DNA from: a virus
IMG/VR virus record: IMGVR_UViG_3300032053_000177
Coordinates: 1 to 40,908 of that record
Length of the DNA stretch: 40,908 bases
Strand: one strand, 5' to 3'
The notes beneath the pieces were generated by a model. It worked only from the letters and a program-made list of their open reading frames with translations, did not search any database and had not been told where the DNA came from. Positions 13,895 to 21,926 of the stretch are shown piece by piece. Position 1 is the first letter of the stretch. Each line of letters opens with the position of its first letter. The translations under genes were made by a program, and so were the position numbers.

Positions 13895-14317
13895 TCAAAA
13901 TCTATTTTCATATTGATATGTAGAAATAAACTCAGGATTCATATTTCTTTTTTCTGCTTTCTTTTTATTTTTACCAGTAGCACCATAACCAAAACCAGAC
14001 ATAACCCCCATACCCATACTCGACAAATAAATATTAATTGCTATTTGCTGTAATATAGGTTGGGTATATTTATTTTCTGCTATATGGGTTTTAATTGAAT
14101 TTATTTTTCTTTGAATGGACCTATCTTTTCCTTCACTTATTTCCTCCATCATATCACAAGATTGAATAATCCATTCTTTGATAGCCTCACTTGGCATATA
14201 TTTAAGCATTGAAATACACGGAGATATAATATGTCCAATCGCCTGTCTTTCTTCAACCGCCGTCAAATATAATTTACCATTAATAAAAATATCAACATAC
14301 TGGGTGGGTTTACTCAT
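13895..14317 (-). CDS. Hypothetical protein, helical with Gly-rich C-terminal part
   Basis: 140 residues: MSKPTQYVDIFINGKLYL at the start, a helical middle (two Cys, many Ile/Met/Lys), then MGMGVMSGFGYGATGKNKKK and a polar tail. AGGAG lies 7 bases before the ATG at 14317; a TTG two codons upstream is less likely. The gene lies between the NADAR gene and a small gene on the same strand. No family recognised. Confidence 0.6.
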   Translation of the reverse strand: MSKPTQYVDIFINGKLYLTAVEERQAIGHIISPCISMLKYMPSEAIKEWIIQSCDMMEEISEGKDRSIQRKINSIKTHIAENKYTQPILQQIAINIYLSSMGMGVMSGFGYGATGKNKKKAEKRNMNPEFISTYQYENRF

Positions 14318-14335
14318 TATCAAACTCCTTTTCTT

Positions 14336-14791
14336 CTATTTATCAACATATCCAACTTCTTCACGAACCGCCATCAACAATTTTCCAAGTTGATTCTTTC
14401 CTTTACCGCTTCTAATATCTACTCCCCAAAATATATCACCACGATCATTTCCTTCTTTAAGTATTTTGTTTCCAGTAGATAAAAGTTTTCTTTTCAATTC
14501 ACCTTCTTTGAATTTCTGACGAAGAAGATTATACATAACAATAACTTTTATATCGTCCCAATCTTTTCTTTTTATTACTTGTTTACCTCGGCGTTTTGCG
14601 GAGAATGCGGTTGGTGCATATAAAATATTTTTTCTCTCCATCTCATCAAGGGTTTTTGCTGCCTGATATGCGTGTTCGACAGATGGATAAACAACCCCAT
14701 CAAGTTCAACATCAACATACCAAAAATTAGATAAAAATCTATACTCTCCCTGAAACTCTCTAATTACTTCTACTTCCTGACCGCCTTCCAT
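14336..14791 (-). CDS. NADAR-domain protein (YbiA-like)
   Basis: 151 residues with the NADAR/YbiA signature: FQGEYRFLSNFWYV near residue 13, YPSVEHAYQAAKT, NDRGDIFWGVD and GKNQLGKLLMAVR. The family hydrolyses N-glycosidic bonds: bacterial YbiA and plant homologues act on riboflavin precursors, and other NADAR proteins reverse ADP-ribosylation of guanine. In a phage that also carries several ADP-ribosyltransferase-like genes (19506-22747), the second activity is attractive but unproven. AAGGAG precedes the ATG at 14791, within the tail of the upstream lipoprotein frame. Confidence 0.88.
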   Translation of the reverse strand: MEGGQEVEVIREFQGEYRFLSNFWYVDVELDGVVYPSVEHAYQAAKTLDEMERKNILYAPTAFSAKRRGKQVIKRKDWDDIKVIVMYNLLRQKFKEGELKRKLLSTGNKILKEGNDRGDIFWGVDIRSGKGKNQLGKLLMAVREEVGYVDK

Positions 14792-14793
14792 TC

Positions 14794-15048
14794 TTATTCT
14801 CCTTCTTTCTTTTTATCTACTAATTCTACTTCAATCGTACCACGAACATACATTTCTTTATCTGTTCCTAATTCATAAAACTTTATACCATCACGATCAA
14901 ACCTATAAGGTTTTTTTACATCAATATTATATTCTTTTATCATATTCTTGTCTGTTCCATAGAGAATAACTTTCCCGCTTTCTTTTTGTCCTCAATCACA
15001 TCCAATAATAAAAATCAAGAAAAAAATAATACAAAATAATTTTTTCAT
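14794..15048 (-). pseudogene. Lipoprotein gene interrupted by in-frame TGA
   Basis: The ATG at 15048 overlaps the helicase stop (ATGA). The frame encodes MKKLFCIIFFLIFIIGCD, a lipoprotein signal with lipobox IIGC. TGA then follows at 14994-14992, and 65 more open codons (GQKESGKVILYGTDK ... VELVDKKKEGE) run to a TAA just before the NADAR start. The downstream part looks coding in codon use and fits the gap exactly. It is either a recent nonsense mutation, a sequencing error or read-through. Confidence 0.65.
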
Positions 15049-16421
15049 CTTCTCTTTTCCTTTCTTCTTCCAGGTGTTGATCTTTCATCCGGTTGTTCCG
15101 AAAGTTTACGATCATCACCACTTATTTTTGCATCTTCAATCCATACATCCAGTTCTGATGAATCATAAAGTCTTAGTGATCGTGCATCATAATAAAACTT
15201 ATTCATTTCACCAACACGACCGCCTAAACGATTCTTCACAAGTTTATAATTCAATTCACTTTCATAAACCATTTTATCTTCATCTTCCCCGTAAATCATC
15301 ATAAAATCTGCGGTTGCAGGAAGACCTAAACTCTCTGAAATATAAACCCAATCAACTTCACTGAATGCAACTACAGATCCTTCCCTATTCAATTGAGATA
15401 CTGTCACTACAGGACAATCAAAACCAAAAGATAATGCTCTCAATTCTTCTGAAATCTTTTTGATGTTTGAATACATAACATCAATTGTTCCGGTTGTGGG
15501 CTTCATCAAATTGATATAATCAACATATATAATGGAAGGTTTGATCCCTCGCATTTTCAATTCTCTAATGTATCTCTTGAAATCTAATACAGATGCTTCC
15601 CCTGTTGGAAATTGTTTTATCCATAAATTCCCACGATTTGGTTGTTCTTTTATTTGCTTCAAATAACCAACCATTCTCATAGTCTCCGTTCTTACTCCAT
15701 AAATTTTGTTTATATCAAGTTTGGAATATATAGCATCAAACCTCTGAGCAAACGCATCTTCACTCATTTCCATCGTCATAAGCAAAACATTATGTCCATG
15801 AAGAACTTGGCGGGATGCAAAATTTGCCATTGTTGCTGACTTGAACCCATGTATCCTGGCTGCAAATACAGATAGGGTGTATGGTGGAAATCCACCAGAA
15901 ATATATTCATCAAATTGCGGAAAATAAGTAGGAACTCTGATAGTGCTATTACTTATAATTCTTCGAAGCCTTTCATTTAGGCTATCAAAATAATTTGTTC
16001 CCAAATCTATTCGAAGGTCTTTTATCAAAGCATCTTCAATTTTTGAAGATATATTTGAATAAGAATCTCCCCTTTCAATCAATTCCACTGAATCAAGAAT
16101 TGCTCTCTTGATCGCTTTTTCCTTCAAATATTTATTGGTTTCATCAAAAAGATAATCATAATTTTGAGTGACACTAAAATCAACAGCATCAATTTCTTTG
16201 AATAAATTTTCAACTTCGGGAGTTGCTATCTCTGAAATAATAGCAGCCCTGGGCATAATATTATCATACTTTTCTACATGATCCTTTAATAATACAAAAG
16301 CCCTACCAACAGTTTCATCTTCAAAATAACTCTTCTCAAATACAGAAGATATAGTTACTAAAAAAGGTTTGTCTTCTAACGCACCTTTTATAATAAGTCG
16401 TTCTAATGTTGTATTCTCCAT
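15045..16421 (-). CDS. Replicative DNA helicase, DnaB/gp41-like
   Basis: 458 residues. The N-terminal helical domain (1-140) is followed by a RecA-type motor: Walker A region FAARIHGFKSA (186-196), where G-F-K-S keeps the lysine but lacks the canonical GxGK spacing; TMEMSEDAFAQR (DnaB motif 1a); IIYVDYINLMKP (Walker B); and PVVTVSQLNREG (motif 3/4 with Gln and Arg). Length and order match T4 gp41. It unwinds DNA ahead of the polymerase at 7313-10951. The C-terminal tail is basic (GRRKEKRR). It overlaps the lipoprotein start by 4 bases and lies 1 base downstream of the zinc protein at 16423. Confidence 0.9.
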   Translation of the reverse strand: MENTTLERLIIKGALEDKPFLVTISSVFEKSYFEDETVGRAFVLLKDHVEKYDNIMPRAAIISEIATPEVENLFKEIDAVDFSVTQNYDYLFDETNKYLKEKAIKRAILDSVELIERGDSYSNISSKIEDALIKDLRIDLGTNYFDSLNERLRRIISNSTIRVPTYFPQFDEYISGGFPPYTLSVFAARIHGFKSATMANFASRQVLHGHNVLLMTMEMSEDAFAQRFDAIYSKLDINKIYGVRTETMRMVGYLKQIKEQPNRGNLWIKQFPTGEASVLDFKRYIRELKMRGIKPSIIYVDYINLMKPTTGTIDVMYSNIKKISEELRALSFGFDCPVVTVSQLNREGSVVAFSEVDWVYISESLGLPATADFMMIYGEDEDKMVYESELNYKLVKNRLGGRVGEMNKFYYDARSLRLYDSSELDVWIEDAKISGDDRKLSEQPDERSTPGRRKEKRR

Positions 16422-16422
16422 T

Positions 16423-16827
16423 TTATTCCTTATCTGTTGAATATTGTGGGCAGCATGATAGAATTACCATACTACTTTGTTTGCACTCTCTGATACAGGA
16501 TAAACATACTTCGTTCAATTCAGACCACCAATAACTATCCAATTTTTTCAAAGAGTTTGTTTGGGGAGCAGATTCGACAGAATCTCGTCCTTTTGACTTG
16601 ATATATAATCTTTCTACATCATATGTTTTTAGAACATCTTCTTCTTTTATGGGAAGATTATTTTTCTTGATATATAAAGCAAGTGTAATATAATTCTTAT
16701 CACCTTTTACATCAGATAGCTTTTTCAATTTTGTCTTTGCTGTAAAAGCATCTCTCTTTCCACCAATTTTTGCTTTATACCATTTATAGCCACGCTTGAA
16801 TACAACAATCGTTCCGTTCTCAATCAT
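16423..16827 (-). CDS. Phage zinc protein, paralogue of the one at 32667-33089
   Basis: 134 residues. The N-terminal part VVFKRGYKWYKAKIGGKRD and the middle (LKTYDVERLYIKSK) match the protein at 32667-33089 along the whole length. Both end in a Cys cluster: CLSCIREC ... CC here, CVKCFKKC ... C there. The N-terminal block resembles a small beta-barrel, possibly nucleic-acid-binding, and the C-terminal block a zinc finger. It is the first gene after two tandem promoters and is co-transcribed with the helicase. Function unknown. Confidence 0.7.
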   Translation of the reverse strand: MIENGTIVVFKRGYKWYKAKIGGKRDAFTAKTKLKKLSDVKGDKNYITLALYIKKNNLPIKEEDVLKTYDVERLYIKSKGRDSVESAPQTNSLKKLDSYWWSELNEVCLSCIRECKQSSMVILSCCPQYSTDKE

Positions 16828-16846
16828 ATGCTATTCCTCTATATAT

Positions 16847-16875
16847 ATTATACCAAATTTCATCACAAGTGTAAA
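16847..16875 (-). promoter_or_regulatory. Promoter, TTTACA-17-TATAAT
   Basis: TTTACA (16875-16870), 17-base spacer, TATAAT (16852-16847), reading left into 16423-16827 and the helicase. It is the proximal of two tandem promoters. Confidence 0.8.
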
Positions 16876-16895
16876 CAATCTACTTGACCACTTCT

Positions 16896-16924
16896 ATTAT
16901 AACCCATTGAAATCAATTTGTAAA
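16896..16924 (-). promoter_or_regulatory. Promoter, TTTACA-17-TATAAT (distal copy)
   Basis: TTTACA (16924-16919), 17-base spacer, TATAAT (16901-16896). It lies 49 bases upstream of the proximal promoter and has the same -35 and -10 boxes. Confidence 0.8.
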
Positions 16925-16938
16925 TATATTATTTATCC

Positions 16939-16967
16939 TTTACAATTCAAGAGGTTTATGATACAAT
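16939..16967 (+). promoter_or_regulatory. Promoter, TTTACA-17-TACAAT
   Basis: TTTACA at 16939-16944, 17-base spacer ending TTATGA, TACAAT at 16962-16967. It drives uvsY-uvsW, divergently from the helicase promoters. Confidence 0.75.
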
Positions 16968-16987
16968 AAATAGACAAGAGGTATAAA

Positions 16988-17413
16988 ATGGACGATCAAG
17001 AAAAAACAGATGATGAAATATTACAAGAACTTCATACAAAACATCCAATAGACGAACTTGTAAAATTTTCCGAATATAATATTCAAGAAAAACTTGAACA
17101 AAATACATATCAAATAATAAAATTCAAAGAACTTTTTATAAAAGAAAAAAACAATCTTGATAAAATGATATCATTGAAAGAAAGAATTATTGGTGAAAGA
17201 TTTGATTTTTATCGTTTTCATTCAGATAAAGATTTACGGCCCAATGAAATCATACAATATTACCTACCAAAAGACCTAAAAATAATTCAGATAAACAAAC
17301 TTATCAGAAAACAACAGCTCGTTGTATCGTTCTTTGAAATGTGTGTTGATGCTATATCAAGACTGGGATGGGCAATGAAGTCATGGTTAGACAGCAATAG
17401 AATGGGTTTATAA
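16988..17413 (+). CDS. uvsY: UvsY-like recombination mediator
   Basis: 141 residues, the size of T4 UvsY (137). The C-terminal half matches the T4 layout: PKDLKIIQINKLIRKQQLVV, then FFEMCVDAISRLGWAMKSW, corresponding to the T4 DVLKV ... LLDFCSGALDAIKSRGFAIK segment. The N-terminal half is helical and acidic. UvsY loads the UvsX recombinase on single-stranded DNA covered by gp32. The next gene is UvsW, the same neighbour as in T4, which supports the call. Own promoter at 16939-16967; AAGAGGT precedes the ATG. Confidence 0.75.
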   Translation: MDDQEKTDDEILQELHTKHPIDELVKFSEYNIQEKLEQNTYQIIKFKELFIKEKNNLDKMISLKERIIGERFDFYRFHSDKDLRPNEIIQYYLPKDLKIIQINKLIRKQQLVVSFFEMCVDAISRLGWAMKSWLDSNRMGL

Positions 17414-17414
17414 A

Positions 17415-18884
17415 ATGGTTAGACTAAAGAAACTTGGTGTGTTATATATACAACTTGACCCCGATTATGACGATGAATATTTTTTAGGTTCCGTAAAACA
17501 TCATTTTACAGAATATATTGAAAATTACAGATTTACTCCAGCGTTTCGCAGCGGGCGGTGGAATGGTAAAATCAGTATGTATAACGGTTTCAAAAGAACC
17601 CTTCCATATGGTTTACTTACTGATCTTATTAGATTTCAGAAAGAAGAATATCCAGACCTGAAACTTGTCCCTGACAAGGATGTTCTTGATATGTTCAAAA
17701 ACCCAAAAGAATATGAAATCAATTGGGACTTGAAATATTTTCCAAGAGACTACCAAAGAGAAAGCGCAGAAGTAGTATTGAAGTATACCAAAGGAATTAT
17801 TCGATCTGCCACAGCAAGCGGCAAAAGTCTTATTATATCATACATAATAAAAACACTCCTTGAAAACAGAGCAACAAAACATAATCTGATTATTGTTCCT
17901 ACAATATCTTTAGTTGAACAATTCAAAAGCGACATGATAGAATATGGAATAAAACCCGATCTTATCGGTCAAGTATATGAAGCAAAAAAAGAATTTGATA
18001 AACCAATTGTTGTGTCAACTTGGCAGTCTTTGAGCACACACCATACATACTTGAAAATGTATGAATGTGTTATATGCGATGAGGTCCATCAAGCAAAAGC
18101 ATATGAAATAAAAAAGATTATGGAAAAATGTATAAACGCAATATACCGATTTGGATTTACCGGAACATTGCCCTCATCAAAAATAGACCTATGGAATATA
18201 AAATCATTCATAGGTCCGGTATTGAGAGAATATACAGCCCATGAATTATCTGAAATGGGGTATATAAGCAAGTGTAATGTTTTAGCAATAAATGTAAAAT
18301 ATCAAAATGAATATGATGGTGAATATAATGAATTGAAAGAAAAAATCTTCAACAACAAATTCAGATTGAACCTATTACATCATATAGTTTCAAGTGTAGA
18401 TGGAAATATCCTTTTACTGGTAGGTAAAGTTGAAAAAGAAGGAGAACTTCTAAAAGAATTCTTGAAATCAAAACAATATAAAAACAAAGAAATTATTTTC
18501 ATTCACGGTGGGACTGATGTAAAGGAAAGAGAAGAATGGAGAAAAGAATGTGAAAAGAGAAAAAATATTATACTGATTGCTACATATGGAACATTCCAAA
18601 TGGGAATAAATATTCCCTCTCTCAAATATGTTGCTCTCGCATCCCCATTCAAAAGCAAAATCAGAGTTTTACAATCAATCGGAAGATCGTTGAGAACCCA
18701 CGCAGACAAAGTAAACGGTGCTGTGGTCTTCGACATTATAGACGAAAGCAAATACCTTCTGGATCACGGTATCAAAAGATCACGCTATTATAGTTCCGAA
18801 GGATTCAATGTAATTGAAGAAGTCATAGAGGAGGGGGATAATATTATTGATCTCGTTCCTATGATGCTGAAGAAAATTTCATAA
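17415..18884 (+). CDS. uvsW: UvsW-like DNA helicase
   Basis: 489 residues, superfamily 2. Motif Q-like YFPRDYQRESAEV (108-120), Walker A SATASGKSL (131-139), motif II CDEVH (221-225), motif III FTGTLP, motif V region ATYGTFQMGINIPSL and motif VI QSIGRSLRTH. The N-terminal 100 residues resemble the small DNA-binding domain of T4 UvsW. T4 UvsW unwinds R-loops and branched DNA and switches replication from origins to recombination. It is one base downstream of uvsY with no clear Shine-Dalgarno, so it is probably translationally coupled. Its last 26 bases overlap the converging gene at 18859-19077. Confidence 0.9.
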   Translation: MVRLKKLGVLYIQLDPDYDDEYFLGSVKHHFTEYIENYRFTPAFRSGRWNGKISMYNGFKRTLPYGLLTDLIRFQKEEYPDLKLVPDKDVLDMFKNPKEYEINWDLKYFPRDYQRESAEVVLKYTKGIIRSATASGKSLIISYIIKTLLENRATKHNLIIVPTISLVEQFKSDMIEYGIKPDLIGQVYEAKKEFDKPIVVSTWQSLSTHHTYLKMYECVICDEVHQAKAYEIKKIMEKCINAIYRFGFTGTLPSSKIDLWNIKSFIGPVLREYTAHELSEMGYISKCNVLAINVKYQNEYDGEYNELKEKIFNNKFRLNLLHHIVSSVDGNILLLVGKVEKEGELLKEFLKSKQYKNKEIIFIHGGTDVKEREEWRKECEKRKNIILIATYGTFQMGINIPSLKYVALASPFKSKIRVLQSIGRSLRTHADKVNGAVVFDIIDESKYLLDHGIKRSRYYSSEGFNVIEEVIEEGDNIIDLVPMMLKKIS

Positions 18885-19077
18885 TATCATCCAAGGTTTT
18901 CCCACAATCAAAACACGTAACTATAGGAACAGGAAAAATCTCTTCTTTTCCTGTCGGGCTCTGTAATACAGATACCTTCTTGAGAATCATTACACTCTGA
19001 AAAAGTTCTGAACCACATTGACATTTTATATTTGGTAATTCTGCAACATTTACATTTTGATTCATCTGATTTGCCAT
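18859..19077 (-). CDS. Zinc-ribbon hypothetical protein
   Basis: 72 residues with two Cys pairs: IKCQCGSE (C19, C21) and TCFDCGKT (C55, C58), a zinc-ribbon spacing. AAGGAG lies 7 bases upstream of the ATG. It is the last gene of the ADP-ribosyltransferase operon by position and overlaps the uvsW 3' end on the other strand by 26 bases. No family recognised. Confidence 0.65.
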   Translation of the reverse strand: MANQMNQNVNVAELPNIKCQCGSELFQSVMILKKVSVLQSPTGKEEIFPVPIVTCFDCGKTLDDIMKFSSAS

Positions 19078-19087
19078 TATACACTCC

Positions 19088-19501
19088 TTACGTTTTAGTA
19101 TATCTTTCCATTCTTTTCATTGTTTCTTTTGTTCTCATTTCTTTTTCTTTCTCTAACTTTACAATCCTTTCTTTCTTTTGTTTCAAGGTAAGTTGCCTTC
19201 TTGCGTTTGCTTCCCTTTCTCTTTCTTTTGTTGAATTCTGCTGTGTTTGTTTTTGTATAATCTGTTTTCTTTCAGCGTCCTTTTTCGTTTGATTACTTCT
19301 TTCTTCTCTTTCTTTTTCTATTCCAATTTTATTCTTATTTGTAGCAACCGCCTTTGCATTATGTGAAGCAGTACCATAAGAAGTATCAGAATAAGTAGTA
19401 TACTTCACACCCTTTGTATTATAATTTATTTTTTTTGAATTATAATAAGGGTCTTTGAGTTGTTCCATAACAAAATCTAATCTTTCGGTTATATCTTTCA
19501 T
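19088..19501 (-). CDS. Charged coiled-coil hypothetical protein
   Basis: 137 residues. After a short N-terminal helix (MKDITERLDFVMEQLKDP) and a polar Tyr/Thr/Asn-rich stretch, residues 60-137 are an unbroken Lys/Glu/Arg/Gln helix, probably a coiled coil. The ATG is 4 bases after the stop of the upstream transferase-like gene and has no strong Shine-Dalgarno, so coupling is likely. It could be a scaffold or internal virion protein, but nothing in the sequence proves this. Confidence 0.6.
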   Translation of the reverse strand: MKDITERLDFVMEQLKDPYYNSKKINYNTKGVKYTTYSDTSYGTASHNAKAVATNKNKIGIEKEREERSNQTKKDAERKQIIQKQTQQNSTKEREREANARRQLTLKQKKERIVKLEKEKEMRTKETMKRMERYTKT

Positions 19502-19505
19502 ATTT

Positions 19506-20099
19506 TTATTTTAAAATCTCTTTTAGATCAGTTTCCTGCCACTGTGAATTTACAAGATAATATTCTTCACAATTGAATGAAATTTCTCTATACTGATTAA
19601 TTGGAGTCTTCAAATCATTATCTTTATAATGTCTAAGTTCTTCCTCTAATATTTCTTCAATATCTAATGGTAATTCATCATATCTATGATGAGGTAATTT
19701 TGCAAAAAGATCATATGCATTAGGACTCCATGCATACTTATATGATCCTTTAGGAAAAAATATCCACGGATGACCATATGTATCAGCAACACCGTATTGA
19801 GAAGTAACAAAAACACCATCACGAACATTCCAACCAAATTTTTTATAGAATATTCTATTCAATATATCATGAAGTTTTTGTCTCATTGATAAAGGTTTTC
19901 TTCCAGAACTAATTCTACTCTTTCTTAAAAAGATATCACCCCTTACACTTGCTTTTATTTCAGGAGTATCCTCTATTCCTCTAAAAAGAAATCTTTGCGA
20001 TCCTTTAATCTCTTTCAAAAAAATAGAACAATCCCGTTTAAGGGTTTTTATAATAACATCTATTCTTTTATTCTCATTAAGAAATTCTACAAGTCTCAT
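19506..20099 (-). CDS. ADP-ribosyltransferase-like protein A
   Basis: 197 residues. FLFRGIED (R40) matches the first catalytic strand of R-S-E ADP-ribosyltransferases. GVFVTSQYGVADTYG (95-109) resembles the STS strand plus helix (F-x-S/T-S ... A-x2-Y-G), and REISFNCEEYYLVN (E172) resembles the catalytic Glu strand. Shared blocks FGWNVRDGVF and GSYKYAWS tie it to the paralogues at 20102 and 20950. The N terminus MRLVEFLNE ends in L-x-E, like T4 capsid-targeting peptides. This copy keeps the best Ser/Thr-Ser motif of the three. Target unknown. Confidence in the fold is moderate; activity is inferred. Confidence 0.65.
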   Translation of the reverse strand: MRLVEFLNENKRIDVIIKTLKRDCSIFLKEIKGSQRFLFRGIEDTPEIKASVRGDIFLRKSRISSGRKPLSMRQKLHDILNRIFYKKFGWNVRDGVFVTSQYGVADTYGHPWIFFPKGSYKYAWSPNAYDLFAKLPHHRYDELPLDIEEILEEELRHYKDNDLKTPINQYREISFNCEEYYLVNSQWQETDLKEILK

Positions 20100-20101
20100 C
20101 T

Positions 20102-20953
20102 CTATTTTCCTAATATTTCAAAAACAAAATCTCTATGAATATTATCAATCATCAAATATCTTTGAATATTGAAACATATTTCATTTCCATATTCAAGTGC
20201 TTGTTTCAATCCATAATCCTGATATGTATTTACCTTATCTTTTATAAATTTATAAATTTCTTCTCGCTTTTCATCTTCATATTCTTCAAACTCTTGATAT
20301 GGATGAAAATAAGAATGACCTACAAGTTTTCCATTTTTTATTACCGCAACAGCATATCCATCTACTAATTTAATAAGATGAATAGGTTTATTTTCTGTCA
20401 CATCATATATGCTCTTATATTTTTTTCCTTCAAAATCCCAGTAACCCCTGACCTCTTCTTTCCCAGGAACAATGCTTGGTTCATTATCTATAATCCAATC
20501 ACTTTTTAATTGCTTTGTATTTTTAAAATTTTTTGCCCAACGATCAACATCCCACTCATTACTAACATTGACAAAAAAATCTTTTATCGCTTTTGACCAT
20601 ACATACTTATATCCATTAAGAGGAACGAATATAAAAGGAATACCATATGAAGCAGCCCTTTGCCAATCTCCCGCAAACACACCGTTCCTTACTCTCCATC
20701 CAAATCTTTCTTCAAATATTTCATTTGATATTTTATGAATTTCTGGATGTGTATCTCTTGGTATACGTTCTTCAAGATGAGAAGAAAACAATTTCCAAGC
20801 ACTTCCTTTTACAGAATTAAGTTTCTTTGTCCCTCTATACATAAGAATAGATGTTCCTTTTACTTCATTCATAAACTGAGAACACTTCATCTCCATGAAT
20901 TTTTTCAAAGCATCAGGATATAATGTTTCGTCTAAACGACTTCTAAATCTCAT
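20102..20953 (-). CDS. ADP-ribosyltransferase-like protein B, with insertion
   Basis: 283 residues. ILMYRGTKK (R40), FGWRVRNGVFAGDWQRAASYG (split about 84-104) and GYKYVWSKAIKDFF match the paralogues. The STS position reads AGD, so catalysis may be lost. About 100 extra residues lie between YVWS and the final strand GNEICFNIQRYLMI (E258), including IHLIKLVDGYAVAVIKNGK, which looks like a small beta-sheet insert. The N terminus MRFRSRLDE carries the L-x-E signal. The start overlaps the upstream stop (ATGA). It may be a regulator or an effector with altered specificity; unproven. Confidence 0.6.
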   Translation of the reverse strand: MRFRSRLDETLYPDALKKFMEMKCSQFMNEVKGTSILMYRGTKKLNSVKGSAWKLFSSHLEERIPRDTHPEIHKISNEIFEERFGWRVRNGVFAGDWQRAASYGIPFIFVPLNGYKYVWSKAIKDFFVNVSNEWDVDRWAKNFKNTKQLKSDWIIDNEPSIVPGKEEVRGYWDFEGKKYKSIYDVTENKPIHLIKLVDGYAVAVIKNGKLVGHSYFHPYQEFEEYEDEKREEIYKFIKDKVNTYQDYGLKQALEYGNEICFNIQRYLMIDNIHRDFVFEILGK

Positions 20954-21570
20954 TTTTTAAATACATCCATTAAATTATATTTTTTATCTTCATTTACCAA
21001 AATATATTTATCACACATAAATGAAATTTCTACATGATTTTTATATTTTGTATCAAGTGTATGCGTGAGTGCTTTTGCTAAATCTTTATCTATATATTTT
21101 TCTATAACCTTTTCTACTAAATCATTGACTTCATCGGGATATTGTTTATACCATTTTTCAGTTGTCATTCCACGCATTTCTGCCGGAGCATGGAAAACAC
21201 CGAACAAATCAGATATAGTGGGCGACCATACATACTTATAATCCCCGACCGGAAAAAAAAGAAAAGGTTTTCCATAAAAAGCAACAGCCATAGATTCTCC
21301 AAGACAAAAAACCCCATTTCTTGCAGCCCATCCAAATTTTTCCGTAAATTTTCTATTCAATAAATCATGAATTCCCTGCGCTGTGTTCATGGGCCTTCTG
21401 TCTATAAGATGACCTGGAAATATATCATAATTTTCTATACGTTTTTGAGAACCTCTATAAGCAAAATTAAATCCCGCCTCTTTGAGAAACTTAGAACAAT
21501 TCTCCTTAATAAAAAGAATCATCTCTTGATGTTTTTTATTCTCATTTATGATATATTTTTTTATCTTCAT
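20950..21570 (-). CDS. ADP-ribosyltransferase-like protein C
   Basis: 206 residues. FAYRGSQKR (R39), FGWAARNGVFCLGESMAVAFYG (79-100, given in parts) and YKYVWSPTISDLFG match proteins A and B; HVEISFMCDKYILVN (E181) is the candidate Glu strand. The STS position is CLGES, so the Ser is displaced. The N terminus MKIKKYIINE carries I-x-E at 8-10, close to the T4 internal-protein leader MKTYQEFIAE in length and pattern. It overlaps both neighbours by ATGA. Target and activity unknown. Confidence 0.6.
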   Translation of the reverse strand: MKIKKYIINENKKHQEMILFIKENCSKFLKEAGFNFAYRGSQKRIENYDIFPGHLIDRRPMNTAQGIHDLLNRKFTEKFGWAARNGVFCLGESMAVAFYGKPFLFFPVGDYKYVWSPTISDLFGVFHAPAEMRGMTTEKWYKQYPDEVNDLVEKVIEKYIDKDLAKALTHTLDTKYKNHVEISFMCDKYILVNEDKKYNLMDVFKK

Positions 21571-21926
21571 TTATAAACCTGAATTGTTTGTGTATTAATG
21601 CGCCTTTCTGTTGAAAGTTCTGCCTTATATCCAAGATCATCACAAAGATCAATAATCTCCTGTGCTAATTCTGTAAAATCCATATTGAAACTAAACAGTA
21701 TTCTTTTTCGTCCATCAAGAACAGTAATTTCAACTTCTCTTTCATCATCAGAATAATGATCCATATAACTTTTTAATATATATTTTTCATGTCTTGGATT
21801 TTTAAGTGATACTTCCAAATGATCCATATCTGATCTTTGTATTTTATTACTTTCTATGATCAAAAGCCGATCATCAATATTCTCATCAATTTTTTGTCTT
21901 TTTACATAATCTTTAAATTTACTCAT
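21567..21926 (-). CDS. Small protein of the transferase operon
   Basis: 119 residues starting MSKFKDYVKRQKIDE, again with I-x-E (13-15). A beta-alpha segment follows (EVEITVLDGRKRILFSF, then DFTELAQEIIDLCDDLGY). It overlaps transferase D upstream and transferase C downstream by ATGA, so it is made in step with them. No family recognised; the shared leader suggests it travels with the other products. Confidence 0.6.
   Translation of the reverse strand: MSKFKDYVKRQKIDENIDDRLLIIESNKIQRSDMDHLEVSLKNPRHEKYILKSYMDHYSDDEREVEITVLDGRKRILFSFNMDFTELAQEIIDLCDDLGYKAELSTERRINTQTIQVYK

Noticed and set aside
14794-15048. Recoding of TGA as Trp across the genome
   Set aside because: Several clear genes here end in TGA (helicase, 13895-14317, the transferase overlaps), and no Trp tRNA with anticodon TCA is present.
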